DNA of 34,710 bases from an uncultured Flavobacteriales bacterium (lineage in GTDB: Bacteria; Bacteroidota; Bacteroidia; Flavobacteriales_D; Crocinitomicaceae): assembly GCA_905480165.1 (NCBI GenBank), contig CAJQPH010000040.1, positions 1 to 34,710 on the forward strand, read 5' to 3'. Under the pieces are notes generated by a model. That model made no database searches, had not been told where the DNA came from, and saw only the letters and a program-made list of their open reading frames with translations. Position 1 is the stretch's first letter. Every line of letters begins with the position of its first letter. This document shows, piece by piece, positions 27,527 through 34,710 of the stretch. A program made the translations under genes and the position numbers.

Positions 27527-27889
27527 TTAGTCAGACCTTCTCATTAGATACTTATAAGTCGTTTGACCATCTGATGACGTGGTAACCGTTTGTTCAACAT
27601 ATTCCCAACCATTTTTACTCATAAAATTTAATGCCGCTACACTTGAATTAAAAGCAATGACTTTTTTGTCTTCTGTCATGATGTTTTGTCTCTTCATTGA
27701 CCATTTTTGACCGAAATCGACATATACCTTAACCTTTGTAGGGCTTAGTAATTTGGCAGTAACTCTTAATTCACAAAACTGTATGTCTTCTGTGTTGATA
27801 TCCACTTCATTTACAAAAACATGTTGTCCATACATATTGGCAGTTAGCAACATGCCAATCATAAAACTTAAAATCTTCATTTTTTTCAT
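27527..27889 (-). CDS. Small secreted protein of unknown function (120 aa)
   Basis: There is a signal peptide (MKKMKILSFMIGMLLTANMYGQ, cleavage near residue 21) and a mature domain of about 98 residues. The C-terminal part contains AALNFMSKNGWEYVEQ, the NGWE-type pattern seen in small alpha/beta proteins of the DUF4177 kind. No cysteine pair, lipobox or T9SS tail is present. ATG codons at 27889 and 27880 are both possible starts. It stands alone, with a strong terminator after it and the GH1 gene divergent to it. Confidence 0.8.
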   Translation of the reverse strand: MKKMKILSFMIGMLLTANMYGQHVFVNEVDINTEDIQFCELRVTAKLLSPTKVKVYVDFGQKWSMKRQNIMTEDKKVIAFNSSVAALNFMSKNGWEYVEQTVTTSSDGQTTYKYLMRRSD

Positions 27890-27945
27890 CTTAGTTATTC
27901 GTTTAATTTGTTATTTTTTCAATGAATTTACAATAATTGAACCAA

Positions 27946-29400
27946 ATGAAGCGACGCGATTGGATAAAAATTAATGGCTTAGGGTTAGCCTCTTGTTTTT
28001 TACCTGCAAATAAAGCGTTTTCCTATCTATCCAATAATCAAGTAAATACGCCAAATTTTTCGAGTTCTGAATTTGGAAAGGAGTTTTTGTGGGGTGCTGC
28101 ATGTGCTGCATATCAAGTCGAAGGTGCTTGGAAACTTGACGGAAAAGGTCCTTCGGTCTGGGATACTTTTACCCATAAGAAAGGCAAAATTCATAATAAT
28201 GAAAATGGAAATAGCGCTGCAGATTTTTACCACCGTTACAAAGAAGATATCGCCTTGCTTAAACAAATGAATTTTGGGGTGTTTCGGTTTTCTCTTTCTT
28301 GGTCTAGAATCTTTCCCACAGGGACTGGAAACATCAATAAAAAAGGTGTAGAGTTCTATCATAAAGTCATTGATGAATGTCTCATTAATGGGATTGAACC
28401 CTGGATTACTTTATACCATTGGGACCTTCCTCAATCATTGGAAGACCAAGGGGGATGGGCCAACAGAAAAATATTAAATTGGTTTCAAGAATATGTCTCA
28501 TTTTGCACAAAAGAATTTGGCTCCAAGGTGAAAAACTGGATGGTCATGAATGAACCCGCAGCCTTTGTGGGTTTGGGATATATGCTGGGTTATCACGCTC
28601 CTGGGAAAAAAGGACCATATAAATTTCTTAAAGCTACTCATCATGCCTGTCTTGCGATGGCCGATGGTGGTCGAATAATTAGAGAAAATGTTTCTGAAGC
28701 AAATGTGGGAAGTACTTTTAGCTGCTCACACATTGCCCCCTATAGAGACGACTCTGTGTCTTCATATAAAGACGCTGGTGCTGTACGAAGAATGGATGCT
28801 TTACTCAACAGGCTATATATCGAGCCTTCTTTAGGTTTGGGTTACCCAATTGATGGACTTCCTGCACTGAAAAGGATTAAACGATACTTTAAGCCTGGTG
28901 ATGAAGAGCGCTTAAAATTTAAATTTGATTTTATTGGTCTTCAGAATTACTTTAGAGTCGTTGCCAAGAATGCAATCATTCCTCCATTTCTTTGGGCGAA
29001 ACAAATTTCAGCTGAAAAAAGAGGAGTCCCAATGAATGAAATGAAATTTGAGGTTTACCCAGAGGGAATGTATAAGGTAATTAAACAATTCTCAAAATAC
29101 AATATTGATAATATTATCATTACCGAAAATGGAGCATGTTTTAAGGATGTTGTTCAAAATGGACGAATACATGATAAGGAGAGAATTTCATTTTTCAATT
29201 CATATTTAAAAAATGTGCTCAAAGCAAAAAAAGAAGGCGCGCCTGTTACCGGATATTTTGTTTGGAGTCTTACAGATAATTTTGAGTGGAGTGAAGGCTA
29301 TGAGCCGAGGTTTGGCCTGATTCATGTAGATTTCAATACCCAGAAACGCATTATGAAAGATTCTGGCTTATGGTTCAAGGAGTTTTTAAGTGAGAAATAA
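27946..29400 (+). CDS. Family GH1 beta-glycosidase with an export signal
   Basis: Counted from ATG 27946, this is a 484-residue TIM-barrel glycosidase. The acid/base Glu203 is in MNEP, the nucleophile Glu394 in ITENG, and the sugar-binding residues are in AAYQVEG (Gln57), YHWD (157-160) and NFEWSEGY (445-452). This is a retaining beta-glucosidase/galactosidase-type active site. The N-terminus is unusual for GH1: MKRRDWIKINGLGLASC carries a twin-arginine motif and a lipobox (LASC, Cys17), with an alternative cleavage after KAFS. A TTG three codons upstream is rejected because the ATG leaves a normal Tat leader. Most GH1 enzymes are cytoplasmic, so this one probably acts in the periplasm or on the outer membrane. 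Confidence 0.93.
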   Translation: MKRRDWIKINGLGLASCFLPANKAFSYLSNNQVNTPNFSSSEFGKEFLWGAACAAYQVEGAWKLDGKGPSVWDTFTHKKGKIHNNENGNSAADFYHRYKEDIALLKQMNFGVFRFSLSWSRIFPTGTGNINKKGVEFYHKVIDECLINGIEPWITLYHWDLPQSLEDQGGWANRKILNWFQEYVSFCTKEFGSKVKNWMVMNEPAAFVGLGYMLGYHAPGKKGPYKFLKATHHACLAMADGGRIIRENVSEANVGSTFSCSHIAPYRDDSVSSYKDAGAVRRMDALLNRLYIEPSLGLGYPIDGLPALKRIKRYFKPGDEERLKFKFDFIGLQNYFRVVAKNAIIPPFLWAKQISAEKRGVPMNEMKFEVYPEGMYKVIKQFSKYNIDNIIITENGACFKDVVQNGRIHDKERISFFNSYLKNVLKAKKEGAPVTGYFVWSLTDNFEWSEGYEPRFGLIHVDFNTQKRIMKDSGLWFKEFLSEK

Positions 29401-29460
29401 ACCTTTTGCCTTTCAAGAGGTCAAAAAAGGAAAGCAAGAGAAATTGACAAGAATCACTAC

Positions 29461-30018
29461 ATGAAGTCCGAAGAAGAATTATGGATTAGGCAGGTTTTGT
29501 TAGGGGGACCTGATGCGGAAAATGCTTTTAAAGCCATTTCTGTGCGATATGGACCTAAATTATATTCTCAAATTTTTAGGATTATTCAAAATGAAGCCAT
29601 AGCCAAAGATGTTCTTCAAAATGTATTTATAAAGGTGTGGAAGAATCTTTCCCGTTTTAAGCAAGAGTCCAACTTATATACCTGGATGTATAGAATTGCA
29701 CGTAATGAATCATTAACCACATTGGCCCATGAAAACAAAAGAAAGCATTTGTCAATTGATAGCTCGATTATTCGAGTGATTCCCGGTCATGTTTCCTTAG
29801 ATACTTTTGAAGGAGAGCAGATATATCAGTTTATTCGTGATGCCATTGAAACGCTACCAGAAAAACAAGCAATCGTTTTTGAATTAAAGTATTTTGAAAA
29901 TCAAAAATATAGTGAAATTGCCAAACTTACAGGCACATCAGAAGGGGCTTTAAAGGCGAGCTATCATATAGCTAAAGAAAAAATTACGGCTTTTTTAAAA
30001 ACCAAATTAAACCATTAG
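29461..30018 (+). CDS. ECF-type RNA polymerase sigma factor
   Basis: This 185-residue sigma-70 family member has only regions 2 and 4. Region 2 (about 24-85) includes AKDVLQNVFIKVWKNLSRF and YTWMYRIARNESL. Region 4 (about 125-178) includes LPEKQAIVFELKYFENQKYSEIAKLTGTSEGALKASYHIAKEKI, a helix-turn-helix that reads the -35 element. The genes that follow, 24 and 10 bases apart, encode a single-span acidic membrane protein and a periplasmic LTxxQ-like protein, the order found in sigma/anti-sigma/sensor modules of flavobacteria. The regulon and signal cannot be read from the window. Confidence 0.93.
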   Translation: MKSEEELWIRQVLLGGPDAENAFKAISVRYGPKLYSQIFRIIQNEAIAKDVLQNVFIKVWKNLSRFKQESNLYTWMYRIARNESLTTLAHENKRKHLSIDSSIIRVIPGHVSLDTFEGEQIYQFIRDAIETLPEKQAIVFELKYFENQKYSEIAKLTGTSEGALKASYHIAKEKITAFLKTKLNH

Positions 30019-30042
30019 GACGTTCAATAGTCAAAGAATAAA

Positions 30043-30516
30043 ATGAAAAAGGAAAAAGACATATTAGATCATCTGAAACCGGAAAAAATAAATACTCCGG
30101 GTAATGACTTTTTTGAAGCACTCGCATCTAAAATCTCTCTTGAACACCCAACATCGATAAAGAAAAGCCGAGTCTCACCAATGATAATTCGAATCTCTTT
30201 TGCTGCTGCTGCCTTGCTAGTTATCGCTATAGTTTTATTTAAAGACTTTTCTCAACCAGTAGCAAAAACAAAAGTTGAAAAAGCACTTTTTGCCGATATA
30301 AATGATGAAGAAATATATGCATATATGGATGAACACCTTGATGACTTTTCAATAGAAGAATTAGAAGAAAGCTTTAGTTCCGAAGAACTCGATTATAATG
30401 ATATTGAAAGTGGATTGGATCTTTTTTCCAACATCAGTCAGGATGAGATTATGGATTATATAGAAAATGAAAATATTGACCTAGATGAATTTGAAGACGA
30501 ATTATTAATTTTTTAA
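30043..30516 (+). CDS. Putative anti-sigma factor, single-span, with a strongly acidic tail
   Basis: The 157-residue protein has a basic N-terminal cytoplasmic part, one membrane helix (about 47-66) and an outer domain. In the last 74 residues, 29 are Asp or Glu and none is Lys or Arg. Two related segments, EIYAYMDEHLDDFSIEELEE and EIMDYIENENIDLDEFEDE, suggest a tandem repeat. Position and topology fit an anti-sigma factor, although no zinc-binding ASD motif (HxxxCxxC) is seen. The acidic outer part could bind metal or the basic periplasmic protein encoded next. That is inference. Confidence 0.7.
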   Translation: MKKEKDILDHLKPEKINTPGNDFFEALASKISLEHPTSIKKSRVSPMIIRISFAAAALLVIAIVLFKDFSQPVAKTKVEKALFADINDEEIYAYMDEHLDDFSIEELEESFSSEELDYNDIESGLDLFSNISQDEIMDYIENENIDLDEFEDELLIF

Positions 30517-30526
30517 ATCAATTATT

Positions 30527-31027
30527 ATGAAACATGTATTAGTAAGTATTATTTTATTAGGTAGCCTAACGGCGTTTTCACAGGAGGTGAAGAAAGACCT
30601 TAAAATGCAAAAAGAAAAAATAGAGCAAAGAAAAATTGCTTTTCTTACCCAAAAGCTTGAATTGACTACTGAAGAAGCTCAGGAATTTTGGCCCATTTAC
30701 AATGAAATGCACAAGAAAATAAAAGAAAACAGATCTTCCATGAAAAAGCTATACGCACCTATAAAAGAAGGGAAAACTGATTTGGATGATGCGGCATACA
30801 GGATTATTATTCAAGATTCGCGTGAAAATGAAGTGAAAAGCCTTGAAATGAAAAACGAGTACGGGGATAAAATGGCTAAGGTCATTGGCTATAAACGAAT
30901 ATTCGAACTCAGAATGGCGGAAAAAGAATTTAAGAAAAAATTAATGGAACGAATGAAAAATTCTCAACCAAGTAAGAAGGGTAAAATGGGAAAACCTCAT
31001 CAAAGAAGCCTAATTGAAAAAAAATAA
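30527..31027 (+). CDS. Periplasmic LTxxQ/Spy-like protein, likely sensor of the ECF module
   Basis: The signal peptide ends TAFSQ (residue 19). The mature 148 residues are almost entirely helical and charged, with a basic C-terminus (KKGKMGKPHQRSLIEKK). KLELTTEEAQEFWPIY (43-58) is the Spy/CpxP-type LTxxQ-like element, in the form typical of flavobacterial proteins annotated as sensors of ECF-type sigma factors. Spy/CnrX/ZraP relatives bind misfolded proteins or metals and relay envelope stress to regulators. Third gene of the sigma operon, closed by a strong terminator. Confidence 0.8.
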   Translation: MKHVLVSIILLGSLTAFSQEVKKDLKMQKEKIEQRKIAFLTQKLELTTEEAQEFWPIYNEMHKKIKENRSSMKKLYAPIKEGKTDLDDAAYRIIIQDSRENEVKSLEMKNEYGDKMAKVIGYKRIFELRMAEKEFKKKLMERMKNSQPSKKGKMGKPHQRSLIEKK

Positions 31028-31036
31028 TCTAAAAAC

Positions 31037-31069
31037 AAAAACCGAAGTGTAAAACCTTCGGTTTTTTTT
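31037..31069. terminator. Bidirectional rho-independent terminator
   Basis: An 11-base-pair stem (31037-31047 with 31056-31066, core ACCGAAG/CTTCGGT) has an eight-base loop, with T-rich tracts on both sides. It ends the sigma operon on the plus strand and asnS on the minus strand. Confidence 0.88.
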
Positions 31070-31073
31070 ATGA

Positions 31074-32519
31074 TTAAAACTCTGCGTTATCAGGTGTTCT
31101 TGGGAACGGAATGACATCTCTAATGTTTGACATGCCCGTTAAAAACATAACCAAACGTTCAAAACCCATTCCAAAACCAGCATGAGGGACCGTACCCAAT
31201 TTTCTGGTCTCTAAATACCACCAGAGCTCATCTTTTTCTATATTAAACTCTTCACATTTTGCAAGTAGAACGTCTAATCTCTCTTCCCTTTGTGAACCTC
31301 CTACAATTTCTCCAACTCCCGGAAATAATACATCCATGGCGGCCACGGTTTTATTATCATCATTTACCCTCATGTAAAATGCTTTTATTTTAGCCGGGTA
31401 ATCACTGAGTATTACAGGACAATTAAATTCCTTCTCCACCAAATACCTTTCATGTTCACTTTGTAAATCCACGCCCCACTCGACTGGAAATTGAAATTTC
31501 TTTTTCTTGTAGTGTTTTGAATTTAAGAGGGTGTCAATTGCCTCTGTATAGCTCAATCTTTTAAATGGATTATCTACAACAAACTTTATGCTCTCAATTA
31601 ATCCCAATTTGTTTCTTTCATTTTGCGGTTTTTGAGATTGTTCTTTAGCTGAACGCTCATCTAAAAACTTTAATTCCTCTATACAGTTTTCCAAAATATA
31701 GCTGCAACAATACTTTAGGAAATCTTCTGTGAGGTCCATATTGTCATTTAAATCATTGAATGCCACTTCAGGTTCTATCATCCAAAATTCTGCGAGGTGT
31801 CTTGATGTATTTGAATTTTCAGCTCTAAACGTAGGACCAAAAGTGTATACCTTTCCTAAGCCCAAAGCTGCAAGTTCTGCCTCCAGCTGTCCTGAAACCG
31901 TAAGGTTGACCTGTTTTCCAAAAAAATCTTTACTGTAATCTACCTCGCCTTTTTCATCCAATGGCGGCTGTTTGTGGTCTAAAGTACTTACCCGAAACAT
32001 CTCCCCTGCCCCTTCGGCATCAGTACCGGTTAAAATGGGAGTATGTATATAATTAAACCCTCTATCATTAAAAAATTTATGAACAGCAAAGGATGCGGCG
32101 TGACGAATACGAAATATCGCACCGAAGGTATTTGTTCTAAAGCGTAAATGTGACTGCTCTCTTAAAAAGTCAAGACTGTGCCTTTTGGGCTGTAAAACTG
32201 TTTTTTGCACATCATCAGGGTGTGCATCTCCAATCACTGAAAGATCTGTGGCCTGTACCTCAAATGCCTGTCCTGAACCCTGAGATGCAACCAATTCACC
32301 ATTAACAGAAATAGAAGCCCCCGTTGTCACCCGCTTTAAAATAGATTCATCGATGTTCTCAAAATCAATTACTGCCTGAATGTTTCCCATACATGAGCCA
32401 TCATTCAATTGAATGAAACGATTGCTTCTAAAAGCACGTACCCATCCTTTTATATTTACGATTTTCCCAATATGATCACTTCCATTATTTAGAAGCTCAG
32501 TAATTTCAATTCTTTTCAT
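31074..32519 (-). CDS. asnS: Asparaginyl-tRNA synthetase
   Basis: This class II synthetase has 481 residues. The N-terminal OB fold (about 15-100) binds the anticodon. Motif 2 is [25 protein letters not shown] (about 227-251), and motif 3 is in [15 protein letters not shown] near the C-terminus, which ends [16 protein letters not shown]. This wording distinguishes AsnRS from the closely related aspartyl enzyme. Direct charging of tRNA-Asn is therefore available to this organism. It is probably transcribed alone, from a -7 box immediately before the ATG to the shared terminator. Confidence 0.97.
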   Translation of the reverse strand: MKRIEITELLNNGSDHIGKIVNIKGWVRAFRSNRFIQLNDGSCMGNIQAVIDFENIDESILKRVTTGASISVNGELVASQGSGQAFEVQATDLSVIGDAHPDDVQKTVLQPKRHSLDFLREQSHLRFRTNTFGAIFRIRHAASFAVHKFFNDRGFNYIHTPILTGTDAEGAGEMFRVSTLDHKQPPLDEKGEVDYSKDFFGKQVNLTVSGQLEAELAALGLGKVYTFGPTFRAENSNTSRHLAEFWMIEPEVAFNDLNDNMDLTEDFLKYCCSYILENCIEELKFLDERSAKEQSQKPQNERNKLGLIESIKFVVDNPFKRLSYTEAIDTLLNSKHYKKKKFQFPVEWGVDLQSEHERYLVEKEFNCPVILSDYPAKIKAFYMRVNDDNKTVAAMDVLFPGVGEIVGGSQREERLDVLLAKCEEFNIEKDELWWYLETRKLGTVPHAGFGMGFERLVMFLTGMSNIRDVIPFPRTPDNAEF

Positions 32520-32524
32520 AGGGG

Positions 32525-32532
32525 CAAAATTA
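32525..32532 (-). promoter_or_regulatory. -7 box abutting the asnS start
   Basis: The minus strand reads TAATTTTG, CCCCT, ATG. This is a perfect TAnnTTTG five bases before the start codon, with no TTG at the -33 spacing. It has the same geometry as galE and both TPR genes. Confidence 0.5.
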
Positions 32533-32554
32533 ATGTATTTTTACTTGTGTTGAG

Positions 32555-33562
32555 ATGACTATTGTTATATTTATGACACACCTAAAGAATAGAAATAATT
32601 TGACTAAACCTGTATTCTCATTACTTATTGGTCTTTTCATGTCTCATATCACATTGGGACAAAATGTACATGGAATAGATGTTTCTAATTGGCAAGGTAA
32701 TATTGACTGGAATACTGTGGTAAATGATGGTCAGGTTTATGCCTGGGCAAAGGCTTCTGAAGGAATGACCTATCAAGACCCTCAGTTCATCAACAACATG
32801 ACAAATGGATTAGATGCTGGAGTTATCATGGGGGCCTATCACTTCGCTCGCCCAGACAATAATCTAGCCACTGAAGATGCATCCAATTTCCTATCTACAG
32901 CAGGCGCATACATTGGTGTGGGATTCCTTCCTCCTGTTCTCGACCTCGAAAACCCATATTCGGGTGGTCAAAGCATCGTACTTACAGATTTGTTCACATC
33001 AAATGAACTTAGCGCATGGGTAATGGAATGGGTGAGTACAGTGGAAACACAAACAGGGATTTCCCCAATTATTTATGTAAATGGAAACTATGCAAATTAT
33101 TTAAATAGTACTGTAAACAATTACGGTTTATGGTTTGCTCAGCCTGATGAATCCTTAACGCCTCCGGTAAATATAGGCGTCTGGGATGATTGGATGTTTA
33201 AACAATATTCATGGTGGGGAGAAGTTCCTGGAATAATAGGTGATGTAGATTTAAACATTTTCAATGGCTCAATGAATGATTTCAATGACTTGATCGGGAC
33301 CAACACCGCTGATTTTTTCTCGAGTATAGAATTAGAAGATGTTTCCCTTTTCCCAAACCCTGTATTGAACCATTTAAATATTTATGGTCTTTCTCAAGAC
33401 ATTAAGTTCATTCAAGTTTCAGATTGCAATGGTAAAAAAATGAGGATTACATTCGAAAAAAGTACAAGTATTGATGTGTCAAAACTAAGACCAGGCATTT
33501 ATTTTCTCGATATAAAAATGATTAATGGTCATTTCTTTTCCACTCGATTTATAAAAACATAA
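32555..33562 (+). CDS. GH25 lysozyme-like muramidase, predicted T9SS cargo
   Basis: The 335-residue protein has a leader (from Met7 or Met1, cleavage near TLGQ, residue 35), a GH25 domain (about 38-245) and a T9SS type A C-terminal sorting domain (about 260-335). GH25 catalytic candidates are Asp42 in HGIDVSNWQG, Asp130 and Glu132 in PVLDLENP, and Asp230/Asp232 in IGDVDLN. GAYHFARP (93-100) is also typical. The sorting domain shows VSLFPNPVLNHLNI and GIYFLDI, as expected for Por_Secre_tail. The enzyme would cut the glycan chains of peptidoglycan outside the cell, perhaps against other bacteria. Met7 at 32573 gives the shorter, more typical leader. Confidence 0.9.
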   Translation: MTIVIFMTHLKNRNNLTKPVFSLLIGLFMSHITLGQNVHGIDVSNWQGNIDWNTVVNDGQVYAWAKASEGMTYQDPQFINNMTNGLDAGVIMGAYHFARPDNNLATEDASNFLSTAGAYIGVGFLPPVLDLENPYSGGQSIVLTDLFTSNELSAWVMEWVSTVETQTGISPIIYVNGNYANYLNSTVNNYGLWFAQPDESLTPPVNIGVWDDWMFKQYSWWGEVPGIIGDVDLNIFNGSMNDFNDLIGTNTADFFSSIELEDVSLFPNPVLNHLNIYGLSQDIKFIQVSDCNGKKMRITFEKSTSIDVSKLRPGIYFLDIKMINGHFFSTRFIKT

Positions 33563-33593
33563 AACCTAAGTCATTTACCCCTTAGATAAGCAG

Positions 33594-33624
33594 TTTGATT
33601 TTAAAATCAATAATTGCATATTTG
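33594..33624 (+). promoter_or_regulatory. Bacteroidota-type promoter, TTTG-N19-CATATTTG
   Basis: TTTG at 33594-33597 and CATATTTG at 33617-33624 (seven of eight to TAnnTTTG) are 19 bases apart. The start codon follows 15 bases later. The -33 element lies in the 16-base palindrome TTGATTTTAAAATCAA (33595-33610). Confidence 0.55.
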
Positions 33625-33639
33625 TAAAAAACTAAAACT

Positions 33640-34086
33640 ATGAATGCTGCTCAAGTCCATCTTTTATCTAATCATTTGCCTTTAACTATTCCTTTTATTG
33701 GGCTTGTTGTTCTGCTCGTATCAATCTTTGTAAAATCTGCCATTGTGCGCAGAACAGGTTATTTTATCTTATTGCTTGGTGGATTATTTACAATCCCCAC
33801 CTTCTTTTCTGGTGAAGGGGCTGAGGAAATTGTTGAACATCTCGGAAAAAGTCATGATTTAATTCATGAACATGAAGAATCGGCAGAAACATTTGCCTAT
33901 TTAAATTATTTTTTGGCTTTACTCGCTGTTGGAGCATTGTGGATGAATTGGAAGAAAATTGAATTTGAGAAATATTTGTTTCCCGTAGTCATCGGATTGG
34001 GTATCTTGGTATGCGTATTTGCTTTATCTGCAGGTGAAAGCGGAGGAGAAATTAGCCACTTAAAAGAAATGCATTCCGAGGATTGA
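33640..34086 (+). CDS. DUF2231-like four-helix membrane protein
   Basis: The 148 residues include four membrane helices (about 15-31, 39-56, 86-103 and 113-131). His7 and His12 lie in QVHLLSNHLPL before helix 1, and the C-terminus carries AGESGGEISH, the G-x-x-G-G-x-x-x-H pattern typical of DUF2231 proteins. Such proteins are thought to be heme- or redox-associated membrane proteins, but no function is established. A histidine-rich loop (KSHDLIHEHEES, 70-81) could bind metal. It has its own promoter. The 41 bases after it, up to the desaturase gene, contain a long T run but no clear hairpin. Confidence 0.75.
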   Translation: MNAAQVHLLSNHLPLTIPFIGLVVLLVSIFVKSAIVRRTGYFILLLGGLFTIPTFFSGEGAEEIVEHLGKSHDLIHEHEESAETFAYLNYFLALLAVGALWMNWKKIEFEKYLFPVVIGLGILVCVFALSAGESGGEISHLKEMHSED

Positions 34087-34127
34087 TTGACTCTTTTTTT
34101 TTATAAATAAGGCAAGTATCTTGACCT

Positions 34128-34710
34128 CTAAACGGAAAGTTCTGGTCTTAAACGATTCTTTTGAATATCAAACATAATCGTATTTAAATTGCGTTTGATC
34201 TTGTTTAATTGTGCCCTATATTGTCTTCTTTCATTTTTTAGCTCTTTTAACAATTTGCGGTTTTTAGCTTTTCCGTTCTCCACCATGTTATTGTAACGCA
34301 ACTCCATTTCATCCCAAGAAATAAATAGAGAATCCGCCTTTTGGTGTAATCGATCGACTTTAGACTGATAAAACACTTTACAACTCTTAGTAGATTTATT
34401 GAACTTTTCCGTTAATTGAGTACGAATGCTATTAAAATGGTTTTGCATAATCACGTGCTCTTTGACTTTTTTTAAGTCATAAGTAATTCCGAAATAAGAC
34501 AAGCCATTAATAATCCACTTACTTGGGTCATAGGCAAACCACTTCACACCGTTTCTATAATCCCATTGAAATTTATGATGATAATTATGGTAACCTTCAC
34601 CAAAGGTAAACCAAGAGACGATCCAAGAATCTCTTGCTGTTGACTTGAAATCATAGGTTCTTCGTCCGACATAATGGCACAATGAGTTGATGAAAAATGT
34701 AGCGTGATGC
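34128..34710 (-). CDS. Acyl-CoA/fatty acid desaturase, C-terminal part
   Basis: The frame runs off the right edge of the window, so the N-terminus is missing. The 193 visible residues begin HHATFFINSLCHYVG, a conserved desaturase segment, followed by the third histidine box GEGYHNYHHKFQWDYRNG, which binds the di-iron centre. This identifies a membrane delta-9-type desaturase that introduces a double bond into an acyl chain. After the usual end near ITYDLKKV come about 110 further residues rich in Lys, Arg, Asn and Glu (for example KLLKELKNERRQYRAQLNKI), likely a cytoplasmic coiled coil. The first TTG in the visible frame is not a real start. Confidence 0.9.
   Translation of the reverse strand, partial: HHATFFINSLCHYVGRRTYDFKSTARDSWIVSWFTFGEGYHNYHHKFQWDYRNGVKWFAYDPSKWIINGLSYFGITYDLKKVKEHVIMQNHFNSIRTQLTEKFNKSTKSCKVFYQSKVDRLHQKADSLFISWDEMELRYNNMVENGKAKNRKLLKELKNERRQYRAQLNKIKRNLNTIMFDIQKNRLRPELSV

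Noticed and set aside
28027-28362. Open frame of 111 codons on the minus strand inside the GH1 gene
   Set aside because: It lies within the GH1 catalytic domain coding region and shows no protein features.
34682-34684. Desaturase start codon near the right edge
   Set aside because: The frame continues upstream with conserved desaturase sequence (HHATFFINS) to the window edge, so the gene is truncated and does not start here.

Overview
The window reads as a piece of chromosome from a marine or aquatic Bacteroidota, most likely Flavobacteriales. The base composition is AT-rich. Gene starts lack Shine-Dalgarno sequences, and several carry the Bacteroidota -7 promoter box TAnnTTTG. One secreted enzyme ends in a type IX secretion (T9SS) C-terminal domain, and many lipoproteins and outer-membrane barrels end in aromatic residues. 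I see no phage, insertion sequence, CRISPR array, rRNA or tRNA gene. Coding density is very high, and no gap reaches 300 bases. Function calls come from reading motifs; no database search was run.

Layout. 1-5710 (+): end of an unrecognised gene, a lipoprotein serine hydrolase translationally coupled to it (ATGA overlap), and a 1291-residue sensor with 14 propeller repeats, a Y_Y_Y domain and a histidine-kinase-like C-terminus whose ATP-binding motifs look lost. 10624-5734 (-): tight operon of an acyl-CoA carboxylase carboxyltransferase, phosphoglucose/phosphomannose isomerase, lipB, a second serine hydrolase and a small conserved protein. 12392-10687 (-): TPR lipoprotein and a membrane protein. 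12465-12710 (+): small CxxC membrane protein. 18531-12707 (-): large secreted TPR protein, outer-membrane barrel and a VAT-1-like oxidoreductase. 18671-19342 (+): ftsE. 22884-19339 (-): galE, small barrel, tatD, ansA. 22921-23474 (+): a 43-residue membrane peptide and a DUF2141 protein. 27373-23482 (-): ileS and a biotin carrier. 27889-27527 (-): small secreted protein. 27946-29400 (+): exported GH1 glycosidase. 29461-31027 (+): ECF sigma factor, acidic membrane protein and periplasmic LTxxQ-type protein. 32519-31074 (-): asnS. 32555-33562 (+): GH25 lysozyme-like T9SS cargo. 33640-34086 (+): DUF2231-like membrane protein. 34710-34128 (-): partial fatty acid desaturase.

Most of this is housekeeping (lipoylation, tRNA charging, sugar-nucleotide and propionyl-CoA metabolism, cell division) mixed with envelope functions. 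The observations most worth a second look are: the isoleucyl-tRNA synthetase, whose HxGH signature is replaced by G-I-H-H, the swapped form tied to mupirocin hyper-resistance in IleRS2; the propeller sensor with an apparently dead kinase domain; four genes whose perfect TAnnTTTG box lies only 4-5 bases before the start codon, suggesting leaderless transcripts; and the TPR/barrel pair, which could be an undescribed envelope complex. I did not find a clearly new defence or mobile system.
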